A stretch of 62,581 nucleotides of DNA, from NCBI RefSeq assembly GCF_014649915.1, contig NZ_BMTY01000033.1:1-62581 (forward strand), in the 5' to 3' direction. Shown here piece by piece: positions 39,366 through 48,668 of this stretch. A program made the translations under genes and the position numbers. The notes beneath the pieces are model-generated. The model was not told the origin of the DNA, did no database searches, and saw nothing but the letters and a program-made list of their open reading frames with translations. Each line of letters opens with the position of its first letter. The stretch's first letter is position 1. The stretch is from Streptomyces toxytricini (GTDB taxonomy: Bacteria; Actinomycetota; Actinomycetes; Streptomycetales; Streptomycetaceae).

Positions 39366-40700
39366 ATGGCTCGTGTGAGCTACCCGTACCCGTATGAAGC
39401 CAAAGTCTCGCAGACTCTCTTCGACCGCGCGTCCCTCGTGACGCCCGGCGGCGTGAACTCTCCGGTCCGCGCGTTCCGCGCCGTGGGCGGAACGCCCCGG
39501 TTCATGGTGTCCGGTACCGGTCCGTACCTGACCGACGCCGACGGCCGCGAGTACGTCGACCTCGTCTGCTCCTGGGGACCGATGATCCTCGGCCACGCCC
39601 ACCCGGCCGTGGTCGAGGCCATCCAGGCCGCGGTGGCCCGCGGCACCTCCTTCGGCACCCCCGGCGAGGGCGAGGTCGCGCTCGCAGAGGAGATCACCGC
39701 CCGGATCGAGCCGGTCGAGCAGGTCCGCCTGGTGTCCTCCGGCACGGAGGCGACCATGTCCGCGATCCGCCTGGCCCGCGGCTTCACGGGCCGCTCCAAG
39801 GTCGTGAAGTTCGCCGGGTGCTACCACGGCCACGTGGACGCGCTGCTCGCCGCCGCCGGTTCCGGTCTGGCGACCTTCGCGCTCCCGGACACCCCCGGCG
39901 TCACCGGCGCCCAGGCCGGCGACACCATCGTGCTCCCCTACAACGACCTCGAAGCGGTACGGGCCGCGTTCGCCGCGCACCCCGGCGAGATCGCCTGCGT
40001 GATCACCGAGGCCGCCCCGGGCAACATGGGCGTCGTCACCCCCGCCGACGGCTTCAACCAGGGCCTCGCGGACCTGTGCCGGGAGAACGGCGCGCTCTAC
40101 ATCTCCGACGAGGTCATGACCGGCTTCCGCACCTCGCGGGCCGGCTGGTACGGCGTCGACGGCGTCCGCCCCGACCTGATGACCTTCGGCAAGGTCATGG
40201 GCGGCGGCTTCCCCGCCGCCGCGTTCGGCGGCCGCGCCGACGTCATGGCCCACCTCGCGCCCGCCGGCCCCGTCTACCAGGCCGGCACCCTCTCCGGGAA
40301 CCCCGTCGCCACCGCCGCCGGCCTCGCCCAGCTGCGCCTCCTCGACGACGCCGCGTACGCCGCGGTCGACGCCGTCTCGGAGCGGATCCAGGGCCTGGTC
40401 ACCGACGCGCTGGCCAAGGAGGGCGTCGCCCACCGGGTGCAGACCGCCTCCAACATGTTCTCCGTCTTCTTCACCGCGGACCCCGTCCGCAACTACGACG
40501 AGGCGAAGCAGCAGGAGTCCTTCCGCTTCAACGCGTTCTTCCACTCGATGCTGTCGCAGGGCGTCTACCTGCCGCCGTCCGCGTTCGAGTCGTGGTTCGT
40601 CTCCACCGCCCACGACGACGCCGCCGTCGAGCGGATCGCCGCCGCCCTGCCCGCCGCCGCCCGCGCCGCCGCGCAGGCCACCCCGGAGGCCTCCGCATGA
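39366..40700 (+). CDS. hemL: glutamate-1-semialdehyde 2,1-aminomutase
   Basis: A 444-residue PLP enzyme converting glutamate-1-semialdehyde to 5-aminolevulinate, the step after HemA. TPGGVNSPVRAFRAVGG is the family N-terminal signature, and the PLP Lys is in TFGKVMGGGFPAA near residue 278. The Asp in YISDEVMTGFR is also present. Length and motifs are normal. The start may be this ATG or a GTG three codons later. It overlaps the next gene by ATGA. HemL, HemA, B, C and D are all in this window. Confidence 0.95.
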   Translation: MARVSYPYPYEAKVSQTLFDRASLVTPGGVNSPVRAFRAVGGTPRFMVSGTGPYLTDADGREYVDLVCSWGPMILGHAHPAVVEAIQAAVARGTSFGTPGEGEVALAEEITARIEPVEQVRLVSSGTEATMSAIRLARGFTGRSKVVKFAGCYHGHVDALLAAAGSGLATFALPDTPGVTGAQAGDTIVLPYNDLEAVRAAFAAHPGEIACVITEAAPGNMGVVTPADGFNQGLADLCRENGALYISDEVMTGFRTSRAGWYGVDGVRPDLMTFGKVMGGGFPAAAFGGRADVMAHLAPAGPVYQAGTLSGNPVATAAGLAQLRLLDDAAYAAVDAVSERIQGLVTDALAKEGVAHRVQTASNMFSVFFTADPVRNYDEAKQQESFRFNAFFHSMLSQGVYLPPSAFESWFVSTAHDDAAVERIAAALPAAARAAAQATPEASA

Positions 40701-41371
40701 GCGACACCACCGTCGTCCACCTGATGCGCCACGGCGAGGTCGACAACCCCGACGGCGTGCTCTACGGCCGCCGCCCCGGCTACCACCTCTCCGAGCTGGG
40801 CCGCCGCATGGCCGACCGGGTCGCCGAGCACCTCAGGGACCGGGACGTCGCGTACGTCGTGTCCTCGCCGCTGGAGCGGGCCCAGGAGACGGCCGAGCCC
40901 GTCGCCAAGGCCCACGGCCTCGAGATCGCGACCGACGCCCGGCTGCTGGAGGCGGAGAACGTCTTCGAGGGCAAGACCTTCGGCGTCGGCGACGGCGCGC
41001 TGCGCAGGCCCGGCAACTGGCGGCACCTGACCAACCCGTTCCGCCCGTCCTGGGGCGAGCCGTACGTGGAGCAGGTCGTCCGCATGATGAGCGCGATCGA
41101 GGCGGCGCGCGACGCGGCCCGCGGCCACGAGGCCGTCGCCGTCAGCCACCAGCTGCCGATCTGGATCGTCCGCAGCTTCGCGGAGAAGCGCCGCCTGTGG
41201 CACGACCCGCGCCGCCGGCAGTGCACGCTGGCGTCGCTGACCTCGTTCACGTACCAGGGGGACAGGCTGGTGTCGGTGGGCTACAGCGAGCCCGCCCGCG
41301 ACCTGGTCCCCCCGCACCTGCTGGCGGGCGCCCGGCCCGTCAAGGGCAAGTCGAAGGCGTTCGGGGCCTGA
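40697..41371 (+). CDS. histidine phosphatase family protein
   Basis: A 224-residue phosphoglycerate-mutase-like phosphatase. The catalytic motif is HLMRHGEVDNPDGVLYGRRP (His near residue 11), SSPLERAQETAEP holds the second Arg, and SHQLPIWIV has the second catalytic His near residue 151. The ATG overlaps the hemL stop, so the genes are coupled. The substrate is unknown; the conserved linkage to hemL and cytochrome c genes suggests a cofactor-related or house-cleaning task. Confidence 0.9.
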   Translation: MSDTTVVHLMRHGEVDNPDGVLYGRRPGYHLSELGRRMADRVAEHLRDRDVAYVVSSPLERAQETAEPVAKAHGLEIATDARLLEAENVFEGKTFGVGDGALRRPGNWRHLTNPFRPSWGEPYVEQVVRMMSAIEAARDAARGHEAVAVSHQLPIWIVRSFAEKRRLWHDPRRRQCTLASLTSFTYQGDRLVSVGYSEPARDLVPPHLLAGARPVKGKSKAFGA

Positions 41372-41438
41372 CCAGCGGCTTGGCACCGGCCCCGGGGGGC
41401 GCGGAAGATCGGCAAATCGCTCATGCGAAACTTTTCAC

Positions 41439-42062
41439 ATGAGAACTGGCCGCGCCCCCCGCCGCCGCCCCGCCCGCGGCCGCGCCCTCCTGCTGACCGC
41501 CGTGGCCGCCGCAGGCGCCCTGACCCTGACGGCGTGCGAGGACGGCGCCAAGTCCTCGGGGTCCGGCGGCGGCAACTACGTGACGGGCCCCAGCGGCATC
41601 TCCACCGTCGCCAAGGGCGAGCGCGTCGACGCGCCGAAGCTCGACGGGGAGACCGTCGACGGCAAGACCCTCGACACGACCGAGCTCAAGGGCAAGGTCG
41701 TCGTCCTCAACGTGTGGGGCTCGTGGTGCCCGCCCTGCCGGGCCGAGGCCCCGTCCTTCGCGAAGGTCTCCCAGGAGCTCGCCGACGCCGGCAAGCCCGT
41801 CGCCTTCGTCGGGATCAACACCCGTGACACGAGCAAGCAGAACGCGGCCGCCTTCGAGGCCGACTTCAAGATCACCTACCCGAGTCTGTACGACCCCTCG
41901 GGCAAGCTCCTGCTGCGCTTCCCGGCCGGCAGCCTCAACCCGAACGCCATCCCCTCCACGATCGTCCTCGACAAGGAGGGGAAGATCGCCGCGCGCACCC
42001 TGGCCCCGCTGGGCGAGCAGCAGCTGCGCTCGATGATCGACCCGCTGCTCGCGGAGCAGTGA
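41439..42062 (+). CDS. TlpA/ResA-family thiol-disulfide lipoprotein
   Basis: A 207-residue membrane-anchored thioredoxin-like protein. The signal peptide LLTAVAAAGALTLTAC ends in a lipobox Cys near residue 33. The redox site is NVWGSWCPPCRAEAPSF, followed by the cis-Pro region AIPSTIVLD. In cytochrome c System II such proteins reduce the heme-binding Cys pair of apocytochrome c. It heads the tlpA-ccdA-resB-ccsB operon, with only four bases before ccdA. The start is preceded by an AT-rich AAACTTTTCAC segment. Confidence 0.93.
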   Translation: MRTGRAPRRRPARGRALLLTAVAAAGALTLTACEDGAKSSGSGGGNYVTGPSGISTVAKGERVDAPKLDGETVDGKTLDTTELKGKVVVLNVWGSWCPPCRAEAPSFAKVSQELADAGKPVAFVGINTRDTSKQNAAAFEADFKITYPSLYDPSGKLLLRFPAGSLNPNAIPSTIVLDKEGKIAARTLAPLGEQQLRSMIDPLLAEQ

Positions 42063-42066
42063 CCTC

Positions 42067-42846
42067 GTGGTCCCCGAACTCCTCACCCTGGCCGCCGAGC
42101 CGGCCGGCGTGAACCCCACGGTCCTGTCCGGCGCCCTGCTGCTGGCCCTGCCCATCTCCGTGCTGGCGGGCCTGGTCTCCTTCTTCTCGCCGTGCGTGCT
42201 GCCGCTCGTGCCCGGCTACCTCAGCTACGTCACCGGCGTCAGCGGCGCCGACCTCGCCGAGGCCCGGCGCGGGCGCATGGTGGCCGGCGCGAGCCTGTTC
42301 ATCCTCGGCTTCACCGCCGTCTTCGTCTCGACGGGAGCCCTCTTCGGGCAGTTCGGCAACGTCCTGCTCGGCAACAAGGAGGTCATCTCCCGGGTCATGG
42401 GCGGCCTGGTGATCCTCCTCGGGCTGTTCTTCATGGGCGCCATCCCCGGCCTGACGATGCGCGAGTTCCGCTTCCACCGGAAGCCGGCGGCCGGGCTGCT
42501 GGGCGCGCCCCTGCTCGGGGTGCTCTTCGGCGTCGGCTGGACCCCCTGCATGGGCCCGACCCTCGCCGCCGTCACCACCCTCTCCCTCGACCAGGCCAGC
42601 GCCGGGCGCGGCGCCCTGCTGACGGTCGCCTACTGCCTGGGGCTGGGGATCCCGTTCATCGCGGCCGCGGTCGCGTTCCGCAAGGCGCTGGGCGCGTTCG
42701 GCTGGGTGAAGCGGCACTATGCGTGGGTGATGCGCATCGGCGGCGGCATGCTGATCGCGACGGGCCTGCTGCTCGTCACAGGAGTGTGGGGCAGCATCGT
42801 GAACGACATGCAGAGCTGGACCCAAGGCTTCACGGTGGGGATCTGA
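42067..42846 (+). CDS. ccdA: cytochrome c biogenesis protein CcdA
   Basis: A 259-residue membrane protein with about six segments that passes electrons from thioredoxin across the membrane to the TlpA/ResA protein. The two redox cysteines are in SFFSPCVLPLVPGYLSYVTG (near residue 42) and VGWTPCMGPTLA (near 162), the paired Pro-Cys signature of the DsbD/CcdA family. GTG is the start. Tight spacing to the flanking genes places it within the maturation operon. Confidence 0.94.
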   Translation: MVPELLTLAAEPAGVNPTVLSGALLLALPISVLAGLVSFFSPCVLPLVPGYLSYVTGVSGADLAEARRGRMVAGASLFILGFTAVFVSTGALFGQFGNVLLGNKEVISRVMGGLVILLGLFFMGAIPGLTMREFRFHRKPAAGLLGAPLLGVLFGVGWTPCMGPTLAAVTTLSLDQASAGRGALLTVAYCLGLGIPFIAAAVAFRKALGAFGWVKRHYAWVMRIGGGMLIATGLLLVTGVWGSIVNDMQSWTQGFTVGI

Positions 42847-42859
42847 GGACTACACGGAC

Positions 42860-44599
42860 ATGAGTACGACCGACAAGGCGTCCGCAGAGGCGCAGCACCC
42901 GCCCGCGGACGAACCGTCCGACCTCCCCGGCACCGACCGGGCCGACTCCGACTCCGCCGAGGCCGCCGCAGGCGCCCAGCTGTCCACCGCCCCCGCGGAG
43001 GACGGCCCCGGCCCCGTCGGCATCGGCGTGCTCGGCTGGGCCCGCTGGATGTGGCGGCAGCTCACCTCCATGCGGGTCGCACTCATCCTGCTGTTCCTGC
43101 TGTCGCTGGGCTCCATCCCCGGCTCGCTCGTCCCGCAGAACCAGGTCGACGAGCTGAAGGTCGCCGACTGGAAGCGCGACCACGCGTTCTGGGTGCCGGT
43201 CGCCGAGAAGCTCCAGCTCTTCGACGTCTACAGCTCGGTGTGGTTCTCCGCGATCTACCTGCTGCTGTTCGTCTCCCTCATCGGCTGCATCGTCCCCCGC
43301 ACCTGGCAGTTCGTCGGCCAGCTCACGGGCCGCCCGCCCGGCGCGCCCCGCCGCCTGGACCGCATGCCCGCGTACGCGACCTGGCGCACCGAGACCGCGC
43401 CCGAGCAGGTCCTCGCCCACGCCAAGGCGCTCCTGGGCCGCGGCCGCTTCCGCACCGAGCCCGGCAAGGGCTCCGTCGCCGCGGAGAAGGGCTACCTGCG
43501 CGAGGCCGGGAACCTCGTCTTCCACCTGTCGCTGATCGTGATGCTGGTGGCGTTCGCCTGGGGCCAGCTGTTCAAGTCCGAGGGAGGCAAGCTCGTCCTG
43601 CGCGGCAGCGGCTTCGCGAACACCCTCACCCAGTACGACGACTTCAAGTCCGGCAGCTTCTTCAGCACCGACGACCTGCCGCCGTTCTCCTTCACCCTCG
43701 ACGACTTCTCCGCCAGCTACGAGGAGTCCGGCCCCCAGAAGGGCACCGCCCGCGACTTCACCGCCTACGTCACCTTCCACAAGGGCGCGGACGGCGCACC
43801 GCAGAAGCGCGAGATCCAGGTCAACAAGCCCCTGGAGGTCGACGGCGCCAAGGTCTACCTGCTGGGCCACGGCTACGCGCCGGTCATCTCGGTGACCGAC
43901 CCCTCCGGCAAGGTCGTCTACAAGGACGCCGTCCCGATGCTGCCGTTCGACGGCAACCTCAGCTCCTCCGGCGCCGTCAAGGTCACCGACGGCTACCGCA
44001 ACAAGGACGGCGTCAAGGAGCAGCTCGGCTTCAACGCCCTCTTCGTGCCGACCTTCGCGGGCGCCGGCCAGGGCACCATGCTCTCCCAGTTCCCCGACCT
44101 GAAGTTCCCCGTCCTCGCCCTCAGCGCCTACCACGGCAGCCTCGGCGTCGACTCCGGCCTGCCGCAGAACGTGTACCGGCTGAACACCGCCAAGATGCAG
44201 GAGTTCAAGGACGCCGACGGGCAGCTGCTGAAGAAGCGCATGCTCGTCGGCGAGACCATGGAGCTCCCCGACGGCGCCGGCACCGTCAAGTTCGAGGGCA
44301 TCGAGCGCTGGGCGACCTTCTCCGTCACCGCCCAGCCCGGCAGCGGCCTCGCCCTCGGCGGGGCGGTCGCCGCCATCGGCGGCCTCGCCGCGTCGCTGTT
44401 CATCCAGCGCCGCCGCATCTGGGTCCGCGCCGTCCCCGGCCCGGACGGCACCACCGTCGTCGAGATGGCCGGACTCGGCCGCAGCGAGTCCGCCAGGCTC
44501 CCCGAGGAGCTGGGGCAGCTCGCCGCCGCCCTCCACGAGCAGGCGCCCACGGCGCCCGAACGACCTGTCACGGAAACCGTCGAAGGAGAGCGCGGATGA
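42860..44599 (+). CDS. resB: cytochrome c biogenesis protein ResB
   Basis: A 579-residue ResB (CcsB/Ccs1) protein of cytochrome c System II, forming the heme-attachment complex with the ResC-type partner encoded next. After an acidic, Pro/Ala-rich cytoplasmic tail (residues 1-50) there are membrane segments near residues 70-90 (LILLFLLSLGSIPGSLVP), 130-148 and 220-235. A large extracytoplasmic domain follows, then a last segment near 495-515 and a basic end. The stop overlaps ccsB by ATGA. Confidence 0.94.
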   Translation: MSTTDKASAEAQHPPADEPSDLPGTDRADSDSAEAAAGAQLSTAPAEDGPGPVGIGVLGWARWMWRQLTSMRVALILLFLLSLGSIPGSLVPQNQVDELKVADWKRDHAFWVPVAEKLQLFDVYSSVWFSAIYLLLFVSLIGCIVPRTWQFVGQLTGRPPGAPRRLDRMPAYATWRTETAPEQVLAHAKALLGRGRFRTEPGKGSVAAEKGYLREAGNLVFHLSLIVMLVAFAWGQLFKSEGGKLVLRGSGFANTLTQYDDFKSGSFFSTDDLPPFSFTLDDFSASYEESGPQKGTARDFTAYVTFHKGADGAPQKREIQVNKPLEVDGAKVYLLGHGYAPVISVTDPSGKVVYKDAVPMLPFDGNLSSSGAVKVTDGYRNKDGVKEQLGFNALFVPTFAGAGQGTMLSQFPDLKFPVLALSAYHGSLGVDSGLPQNVYRLNTAKMQEFKDADGQLLKKRMLVGETMELPDGAGTVKFEGIERWATFSVTAQPGSGLALGGAVAAIGGLAASLFIQRRRIWVRAVPGPDGTTVVEMAGLGRSESARLPEELGQLAAALHEQAPTAPERPVTETVEGERG

Positions 44600-45678
44600 C
44601 GCCGCTCGCAGCCGAGGTCAACGAGAACCTCGCGCAGATCAGCAACTACCTCGTCTACTCGTCGATGGCGGTCTACACGCTCGCCTTCCTCGCGCACATC
44701 GCCGAGTGGACCTTCGGCAGCCGCAGCAAGGTCGCCCGCACCGCGGCCGCCCTGACGACCGCCCCCGCCGCGGCCGCCGCGCCCGCCGTGCAGGTCCGCT
44801 CCCAGGGCACGACCGCCGTCCTCGACAAGCCGAAGGTCGTGACCCGGTCCGCGCCCGGCACCCGCGACGTCCCCGACGGCCCCGGCGCCGCCGGCGGCAC
44901 CGCCCAGGGCGACCTGTACGGGCGGATCGCCGTCTCGCTGACCGTCCTCGGCTTCCTCCTCCAGGCCGGCGGCGTCGTCGCCCGCGCCGCCTCCGTGCAG
45001 CGCGCCCCCTGGGGCAACATGTACGAGTTCTCGATCACCTTCTCCGCGGTGGCCGCCGGCACCTACCTGCTGCTCCTCGCCCTGAAGAAGAACGTCCGCT
45101 GGCTCGGCCTGATCCTCGTCACCACCGTCCTGCTCGACCTCGGCGTCGCCACCACCTGGCTGTACACCGAGAGCGACCAGCTGGTCCCCGCCCTGCACTC
45201 GTACTGGCTGTGGATCCACGTCTCCACCGCGATCTTCTGCGGCGCCGTCTTCTACATCGGCGCGGCCGGCGCCGTGCTCTACCTGCTGCGCGACTCGTAC
45301 GAGTCCAAGCTCGCCTCCGGCGGCACCCCCTCGAGGATCGCCGCCTCCGTGCTGGAGCGCTTCCCGTCGGCCGCCTCGCTCGACAAGTTCTCCTACCGCA
45401 TCAACGCGGCCGTCTTCCCGCTGTGGACGTTCACGATCATCGCGGGCGCCATCTGGGCCGGCGACGCCTGGGGCCGCTACTGGGGCTGGGACCCCAAGGA
45501 GGTCTGGTCCTTCGTCACCTGGGTGGCGTACGCCGCCTACCTGCACGCCCGCGCCACCGCCGGCTGGAAGGGCCGCAAGGCCGCCTACCTGGCCCTGTTC
45601 GCCTTCGCCTGCTGGATCTGGAACTACTACGGCGTGAACATCCTGCTCAACGGCAAGCACTCGTACGCGGGCGTCTGA
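44596..45678 (+). CDS. ccsB: c-type cytochrome biogenesis protein CcsB (ResC-type)
   Basis: A 360-residue membrane protein of the CcmC/ResC heme-handling family. The tryptophan-rich WWD-like loop reads WGRYWGWDPKEVWSFVTWVA near residue 294, and heme-ligand histidines are present in ALHSYWLWIHV and in the AYLHARATAG segment. An Ala/Pro linker of about 60 residues after the first membrane segment is an actinobacterial addition. The ATG overlaps the resB stop. It ends the operon before a strong hairpin. Confidence 0.95.
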   Translation: MTPLAAEVNENLAQISNYLVYSSMAVYTLAFLAHIAEWTFGSRSKVARTAAALTTAPAAAAAPAVQVRSQGTTAVLDKPKVVTRSAPGTRDVPDGPGAAGGTAQGDLYGRIAVSLTVLGFLLQAGGVVARAASVQRAPWGNMYEFSITFSAVAAGTYLLLLALKKNVRWLGLILVTTVLLDLGVATTWLYTESDQLVPALHSYWLWIHVSTAIFCGAVFYIGAAGAVLYLLRDSYESKLASGGTPSRIAASVLERFPSAASLDKFSYRINAAVFPLWTFTIIAGAIWAGDAWGRYWGWDPKEVWSFVTWVAYAAYLHARATAGWKGRKAAYLALFAFACWIWNYYGVNILLNGKHSYAGV

Positions 45679-45698
45679 GCCCCCGGTCCTCCGTACAC

Positions 45699-45744
45699 GC
45701 GCGGCCGCGCACCCCGGGCTTGGGCCCGAGGTGCGCGGCCGCGC
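45699..45744 (+). terminator. terminator of the cytochrome c maturation operon
   Basis: A perfect 15-bp stem (GCGCGGCCGCGCACC with its complement at 45730-45744) and a 16-base loop begin 21 bases after ccsB. Confidence 0.82.
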
Positions 45745-45765
45745 CTACGGGGCGACGCTGGTGCC

Positions 45766-46227
45766 ATGCCGACACCGCAAGGCACCAGCGAGCGCCGGAG
45801 CGGCGACCGCTACCTGCTGCACTTCGAGCCGCACCTGCCGTGCGCCTACGAGACGGTCTGGCCGGCCCTGACCACGCCGGAGGGGCTGCGCCGCTGGCTC
45901 GCGGATGCGGACGTGCTGGAACGGCACCTGGGCGGGGCCGTGACCCTGCACTGGCTCGACGAGGACGAGACGGTCTCGGGCCGGGTCACGGCCTGGGACG
46001 TCGAACGGGTCGCGGAGTACACGGTGGACGAGAACGACCGGATCCGCTTCCACCTGGAGCCGCTGGGCACGGACTCCACGCTGGTCCGCTTCACCGACGA
46101 CCGGCACGGCTCCGACAGCGACTGCGCACACGGCCTGGCCGTCTGGCATGACCGCTTCGAGCGGCTGGAAGCCGTGCTGACGGCCACGGCCACAGGCCCG
46201 GGGCGATCGGCTGCCCCGTCCCACTGA
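45766..46227 (+). CDS. SRPBCC/START-like domain protein
   Basis: A 153-residue protein of the Bet v1-like/AHSA1 fold. It begins with DRYLLHFEPHLPCAYETVWP, then has the typical LTTPEGLRRWLADADVLERH helix and a VTAWDVERVAEYTVDE strand. Such proteins bind hydrophobic ligands or act as co-chaperones; nothing here indicates the ligand. It is transcribed alone after the ccsB terminator and converges on the PLDc_N gene. Confidence 0.86.
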   Translation: MPTPQGTSERRSGDRYLLHFEPHLPCAYETVWPALTTPEGLRRWLADADVLERHLGGAVTLHWLDEDETVSGRVTAWDVERVAEYTVDENDRIRFHLEPLGTDSTLVRFTDDRHGSDSDCAHGLAVWHDRFERLEAVLTATATGPGRSAAPSH

Positions 46228-46246
46228 GACCGCGGCGGGACACCCG

Positions 46247-46642
46247 CTAGGACTGCCCCTTGTCCTTGTCCTCGCCCTGCTCGCGCCGCTTCAGCTCTTC
46301 CTCGCGGCGCCGCAGGTCCGCCTCCCAGTCCTTGAGGAGGGCCTCGTCCTTCTTGTTCTCCTCGCGCAGGGAGTTGAGGAAGTCCGGGTTGTCGTCGGGG
46401 GCGACCCACTCGTGCCGGTGGTTGCGGTGCCACTCGGAGGGCGTACGGCCGCCCACCGGAGGACGGCGCATCTTGCCCGCGGCGAACCAGACGATCGGGC
46501 CGACGATCCAGAAGAGCAGGATGATGATGACCCAGACGACCTTGGGGAGGTGCTTGGCCTCGTCCTCGGGGGTGTTGAGGCAGTCGATGAACGCATAGAT
46601 CGTCAGCGCCAGCGGCAGGATGAACATCAGCGCCCGGATCAT
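46247..46642 (-). CDS. PLD nuclease N-terminal domain membrane protein
   Basis: A 131-residue protein of the PLDc_N family: two membrane segments (IRALMFILPLALTIYAFIDC and VVWVIIILLFWIVGPIVWFA) joined by a short loop containing NTPEDEAKHLPK. A basic, charged C-terminal tail follows, with a coiled-coil-like WEADLRRREEELKRREQG. No catalytic HKD motif is present; this domain alone is common in actinobacteria and of unknown function. It is divergent from the menaquinone decarboxylase gene. Confidence 0.88.
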   Translation of the reverse strand: MIRALMFILPLALTIYAFIDCLNTPEDEAKHLPKVVWVIIILLFWIVGPIVWFAAGKMRRPPVGGRTPSEWHRNHRHEWVAPDDNPDFLNSLREENKKDEALLKDWEADLRRREEELKRREQGEDKDKGQS

Positions 46643-46731
46643 GTGGAGCAGCCCCCTGTGAGCAATGGCGGGGTTCGAATCGACGGCCCCGGTGACAGGT
46701 CCAGCGTATCCGGTGACGGATACTGGCCCCT

Positions 46732-48189
46732 ATGGCTTACGACGATCTCCGCTCGCTGCTCCGGGCCCTGGAGCGGGAGGGCGACCTCAAGCGCATCAAG
46801 GCCGAAGTCGACCCGTACCTGGAGGTCGGGGAGATCGTCGACAGAGTGAACAAGGCAGGCGGTCCGGCCCTGCTGTTCGAGAACGTCAAGGGCTCCGACA
46901 TGCCCCTGGCGATGAACGTCTTCGGCACCGACCGCCGCCTGCTGAAGGCCCTCGGCCTGAAGTCGTACGCCGAGATCAGCGAGAAGATCGGCGGCCTCCT
47001 CAAGCCGGAGCTGCCCCAGGGCTTCGTCGGCGTCCGCGAGGCCTTCGGCAAGCTCGGCTCGATGGTGCACGTGCCGCCGAAGAAGGTGAAGGCGGACGCG
47101 GCGCCCGTCCAGGAGGTCGTCCTCACCGGCGACCGGGTCGACCTGGACCGGCTGCCCGCCCTGTTCACCTGGCCCAAGGACGGCGGCTCCTTCTTCAACC
47201 TGGGCCTGACGCACACCAAGCACCCCGAGACCGGCGTCCGCAACCTCGGCCTGTACCGCCTCCAGCGCCACGACAAGCGCACCATCGGCATGCACTGGCA
47301 GATCCACAAGGACAGCCGCAACCACTACGCGGTCGCCGCGGAGCGCGGGGAGCGGCTGCCGGTCGCCATCGCGTTCGGCTGCCCGCCGGCCGTCACCTAC
47401 GCGTCGACCGCGCCGCTGCCCGGAGACATCGACGAGTACCTGTTCGCCGGCTTCGTCGCCGGCAAGCGGATCGAGATGGTCGACTGCAAGACCGTCCCGC
47501 TCCAGGTCCCCGCGCAGGCCGAGGTCGTCGTCGAGGGCTGGCTGGAGCCCGGCGAGATGCTCCCCGAGGGCCCCTTCGGCGACCACACCGGCTTCTACAC
47601 CCCGCAGGAGCCCTTCCCCGCGCTGAAGATCGACTGCATCACGATGCGGAAGCGGCCGCTGCTGCAGTCCATCGTGGTCGGCCGGCCGCCCACCGAGGAC
47701 GGCCCGCTGGGCCGGGCCACCGAGCGGTTCTTCCTGCCGCTGCTGAAGATCATCGTGCCGGACATCGTGGACTACCACCTGCCGGAATCGGGCGGCTTCC
47801 ACAACTGCGCGATCGTCTCGATCGACAAGAAGTACCCCAAGCACGCCCAGAAGGTCATGCACGCGATCTGGGGCGCGCACATGATGTCCCTGACGAAGCT
47901 GATCGTGGTGGTCGACAAGGACTGCGACGTCCACGATCTGCACGAGGTGGCCTGGCGGGCCCTCGGCAACACCGACTACTCCCGCGACCTCACCGTCGTC
48001 GAGGGGCCCGTCGACCACCTCGACCACGCCTCCTACCAGCAGTTCTGGGGAGGCAAGGCGGGCATCGACGCGACGAAGAAGCTCCCCGAGGAGGGCTACA
48101 CCCGCGACGGCGGCTGGCCCGACATGGTCGAGTCGGACCCGGCGACGGCGGCCCTGGTGGACCGCCGCTGGAAGGAGTACGGGCTGTGA
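46732..48189 (+). CDS. mqnL: menaquinone biosynthesis decarboxylase (UbiD family)
   Basis: A 485-residue prenylated-FMN-dependent decarboxylase of the UbiD family. In the futalosine route it acts on the naphthoate intermediate together with the UbiX-type protein that makes its cofactor. UbiD features are NHYAVAAERGERLPVAIAFG, EVVVEGWLEPGEM with conserved Glu residues, and the EGPFGDHTGFY loop carrying the catalytic Glu and prFMN-binding residues. GTG of the next gene overlaps its stop. It starts the mqn cluster; mqnP, ubiX/mqnM and mqnE follow within 7 kb. Confidence 0.9.
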   Translation: MAYDDLRSLLRALEREGDLKRIKAEVDPYLEVGEIVDRVNKAGGPALLFENVKGSDMPLAMNVFGTDRRLLKALGLKSYAEISEKIGGLLKPELPQGFVGVREAFGKLGSMVHVPPKKVKADAAPVQEVVLTGDRVDLDRLPALFTWPKDGGSFFNLGLTHTKHPETGVRNLGLYRLQRHDKRTIGMHWQIHKDSRNHYAVAAERGERLPVAIAFGCPPAVTYASTAPLPGDIDEYLFAGFVAGKRIEMVDCKTVPLQVPAQAEVVVEGWLEPGEMLPEGPFGDHTGFYTPQEPFPALKIDCITMRKRPLLQSIVVGRPPTEDGPLGRATERFFLPLLKIIVPDIVDYHLPESGGFHNCAIVSIDKKYPKHAQKVMHAIWGAHMMSLTKLIVVVDKDCDVHDLHEVAWRALGNTDYSRDLTVVEGPVDHLDHASYQQFWGGKAGIDATKKLPEEGYTRDGGWPDMVESDPATAALVDRRWKEYGL

Positions 48190-48668
48190 GCTCCTACCTG
48201 GGTGGACCGGCGCTGTTCATCGGCGAGGACACCACGTTCATGCTGCTGGTACGCCCGAAACTCGACCCGGCGGACCCGGATGTCCGCAAGGCCGCCGAGC
48301 AGGCGGGCGTCTCGGCGGAGGAGTTCGCCGGCCCGGGCGACCTGTGGGCCCTGGTGCTGGACGACGACTACGAAGCCGACGGCGGCTTCGAGCTGCCCGG
48401 TGTACGCGACACCGAGGTCGAGGACTTCGCGGAGCGGCTGCAGGCCGCGGTCGCCACCGGCGAGCCCTTCACCGTCGAGGCCGGCGCGGTGCTGCGGCTC
48501 GAAGGCCGCCCGACGCAGCACGTCCGGACGGGCGAGAGCTACGTGGTCACGGTGCACGCCACCCCGCCCGAGCCCGAGGGGGCGCCCACGGTGTCCCTGA
48601 CGACGGGCCCGCTGTCTCGCGCGTCCCTGCAGGCCGAGATCGACGAGTTCCGGAGAGACCTCGCATGA
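48186..48668 (+). CDS. conserved hypothetical protein in the mqn operon
   Basis: A 160-residue, acidic, probably soluble protein (LGGPALFIGEDTTFMLLVRP at the start, VEDFAERLQAAVATGEPFTV in the middle, SLQAEIDEFRRDLA at the end). No membrane segment, cofactor site or catalytic motif is visible, and I do not recognise the family. Its GTG lies within the mqnL stop (GTGA) and its own stop overlaps the mqnP start (ATGA). It is therefore translationally locked between two menaquinone enzymes, which suggests an accessory role in that pathway. Confidence 0.8.
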   Translation: MSSYLGGPALFIGEDTTFMLLVRPKLDPADPDVRKAAEQAGVSAEEFAGPGDLWALVLDDDYEADGGFELPGVRDTEVEDFAERLQAAVATGEPFTVEAGAVLRLEGRPTQHVRTGESYVVTVHATPPEPEGAPTVSLTTGPLSRASLQAEIDEFRRDLA

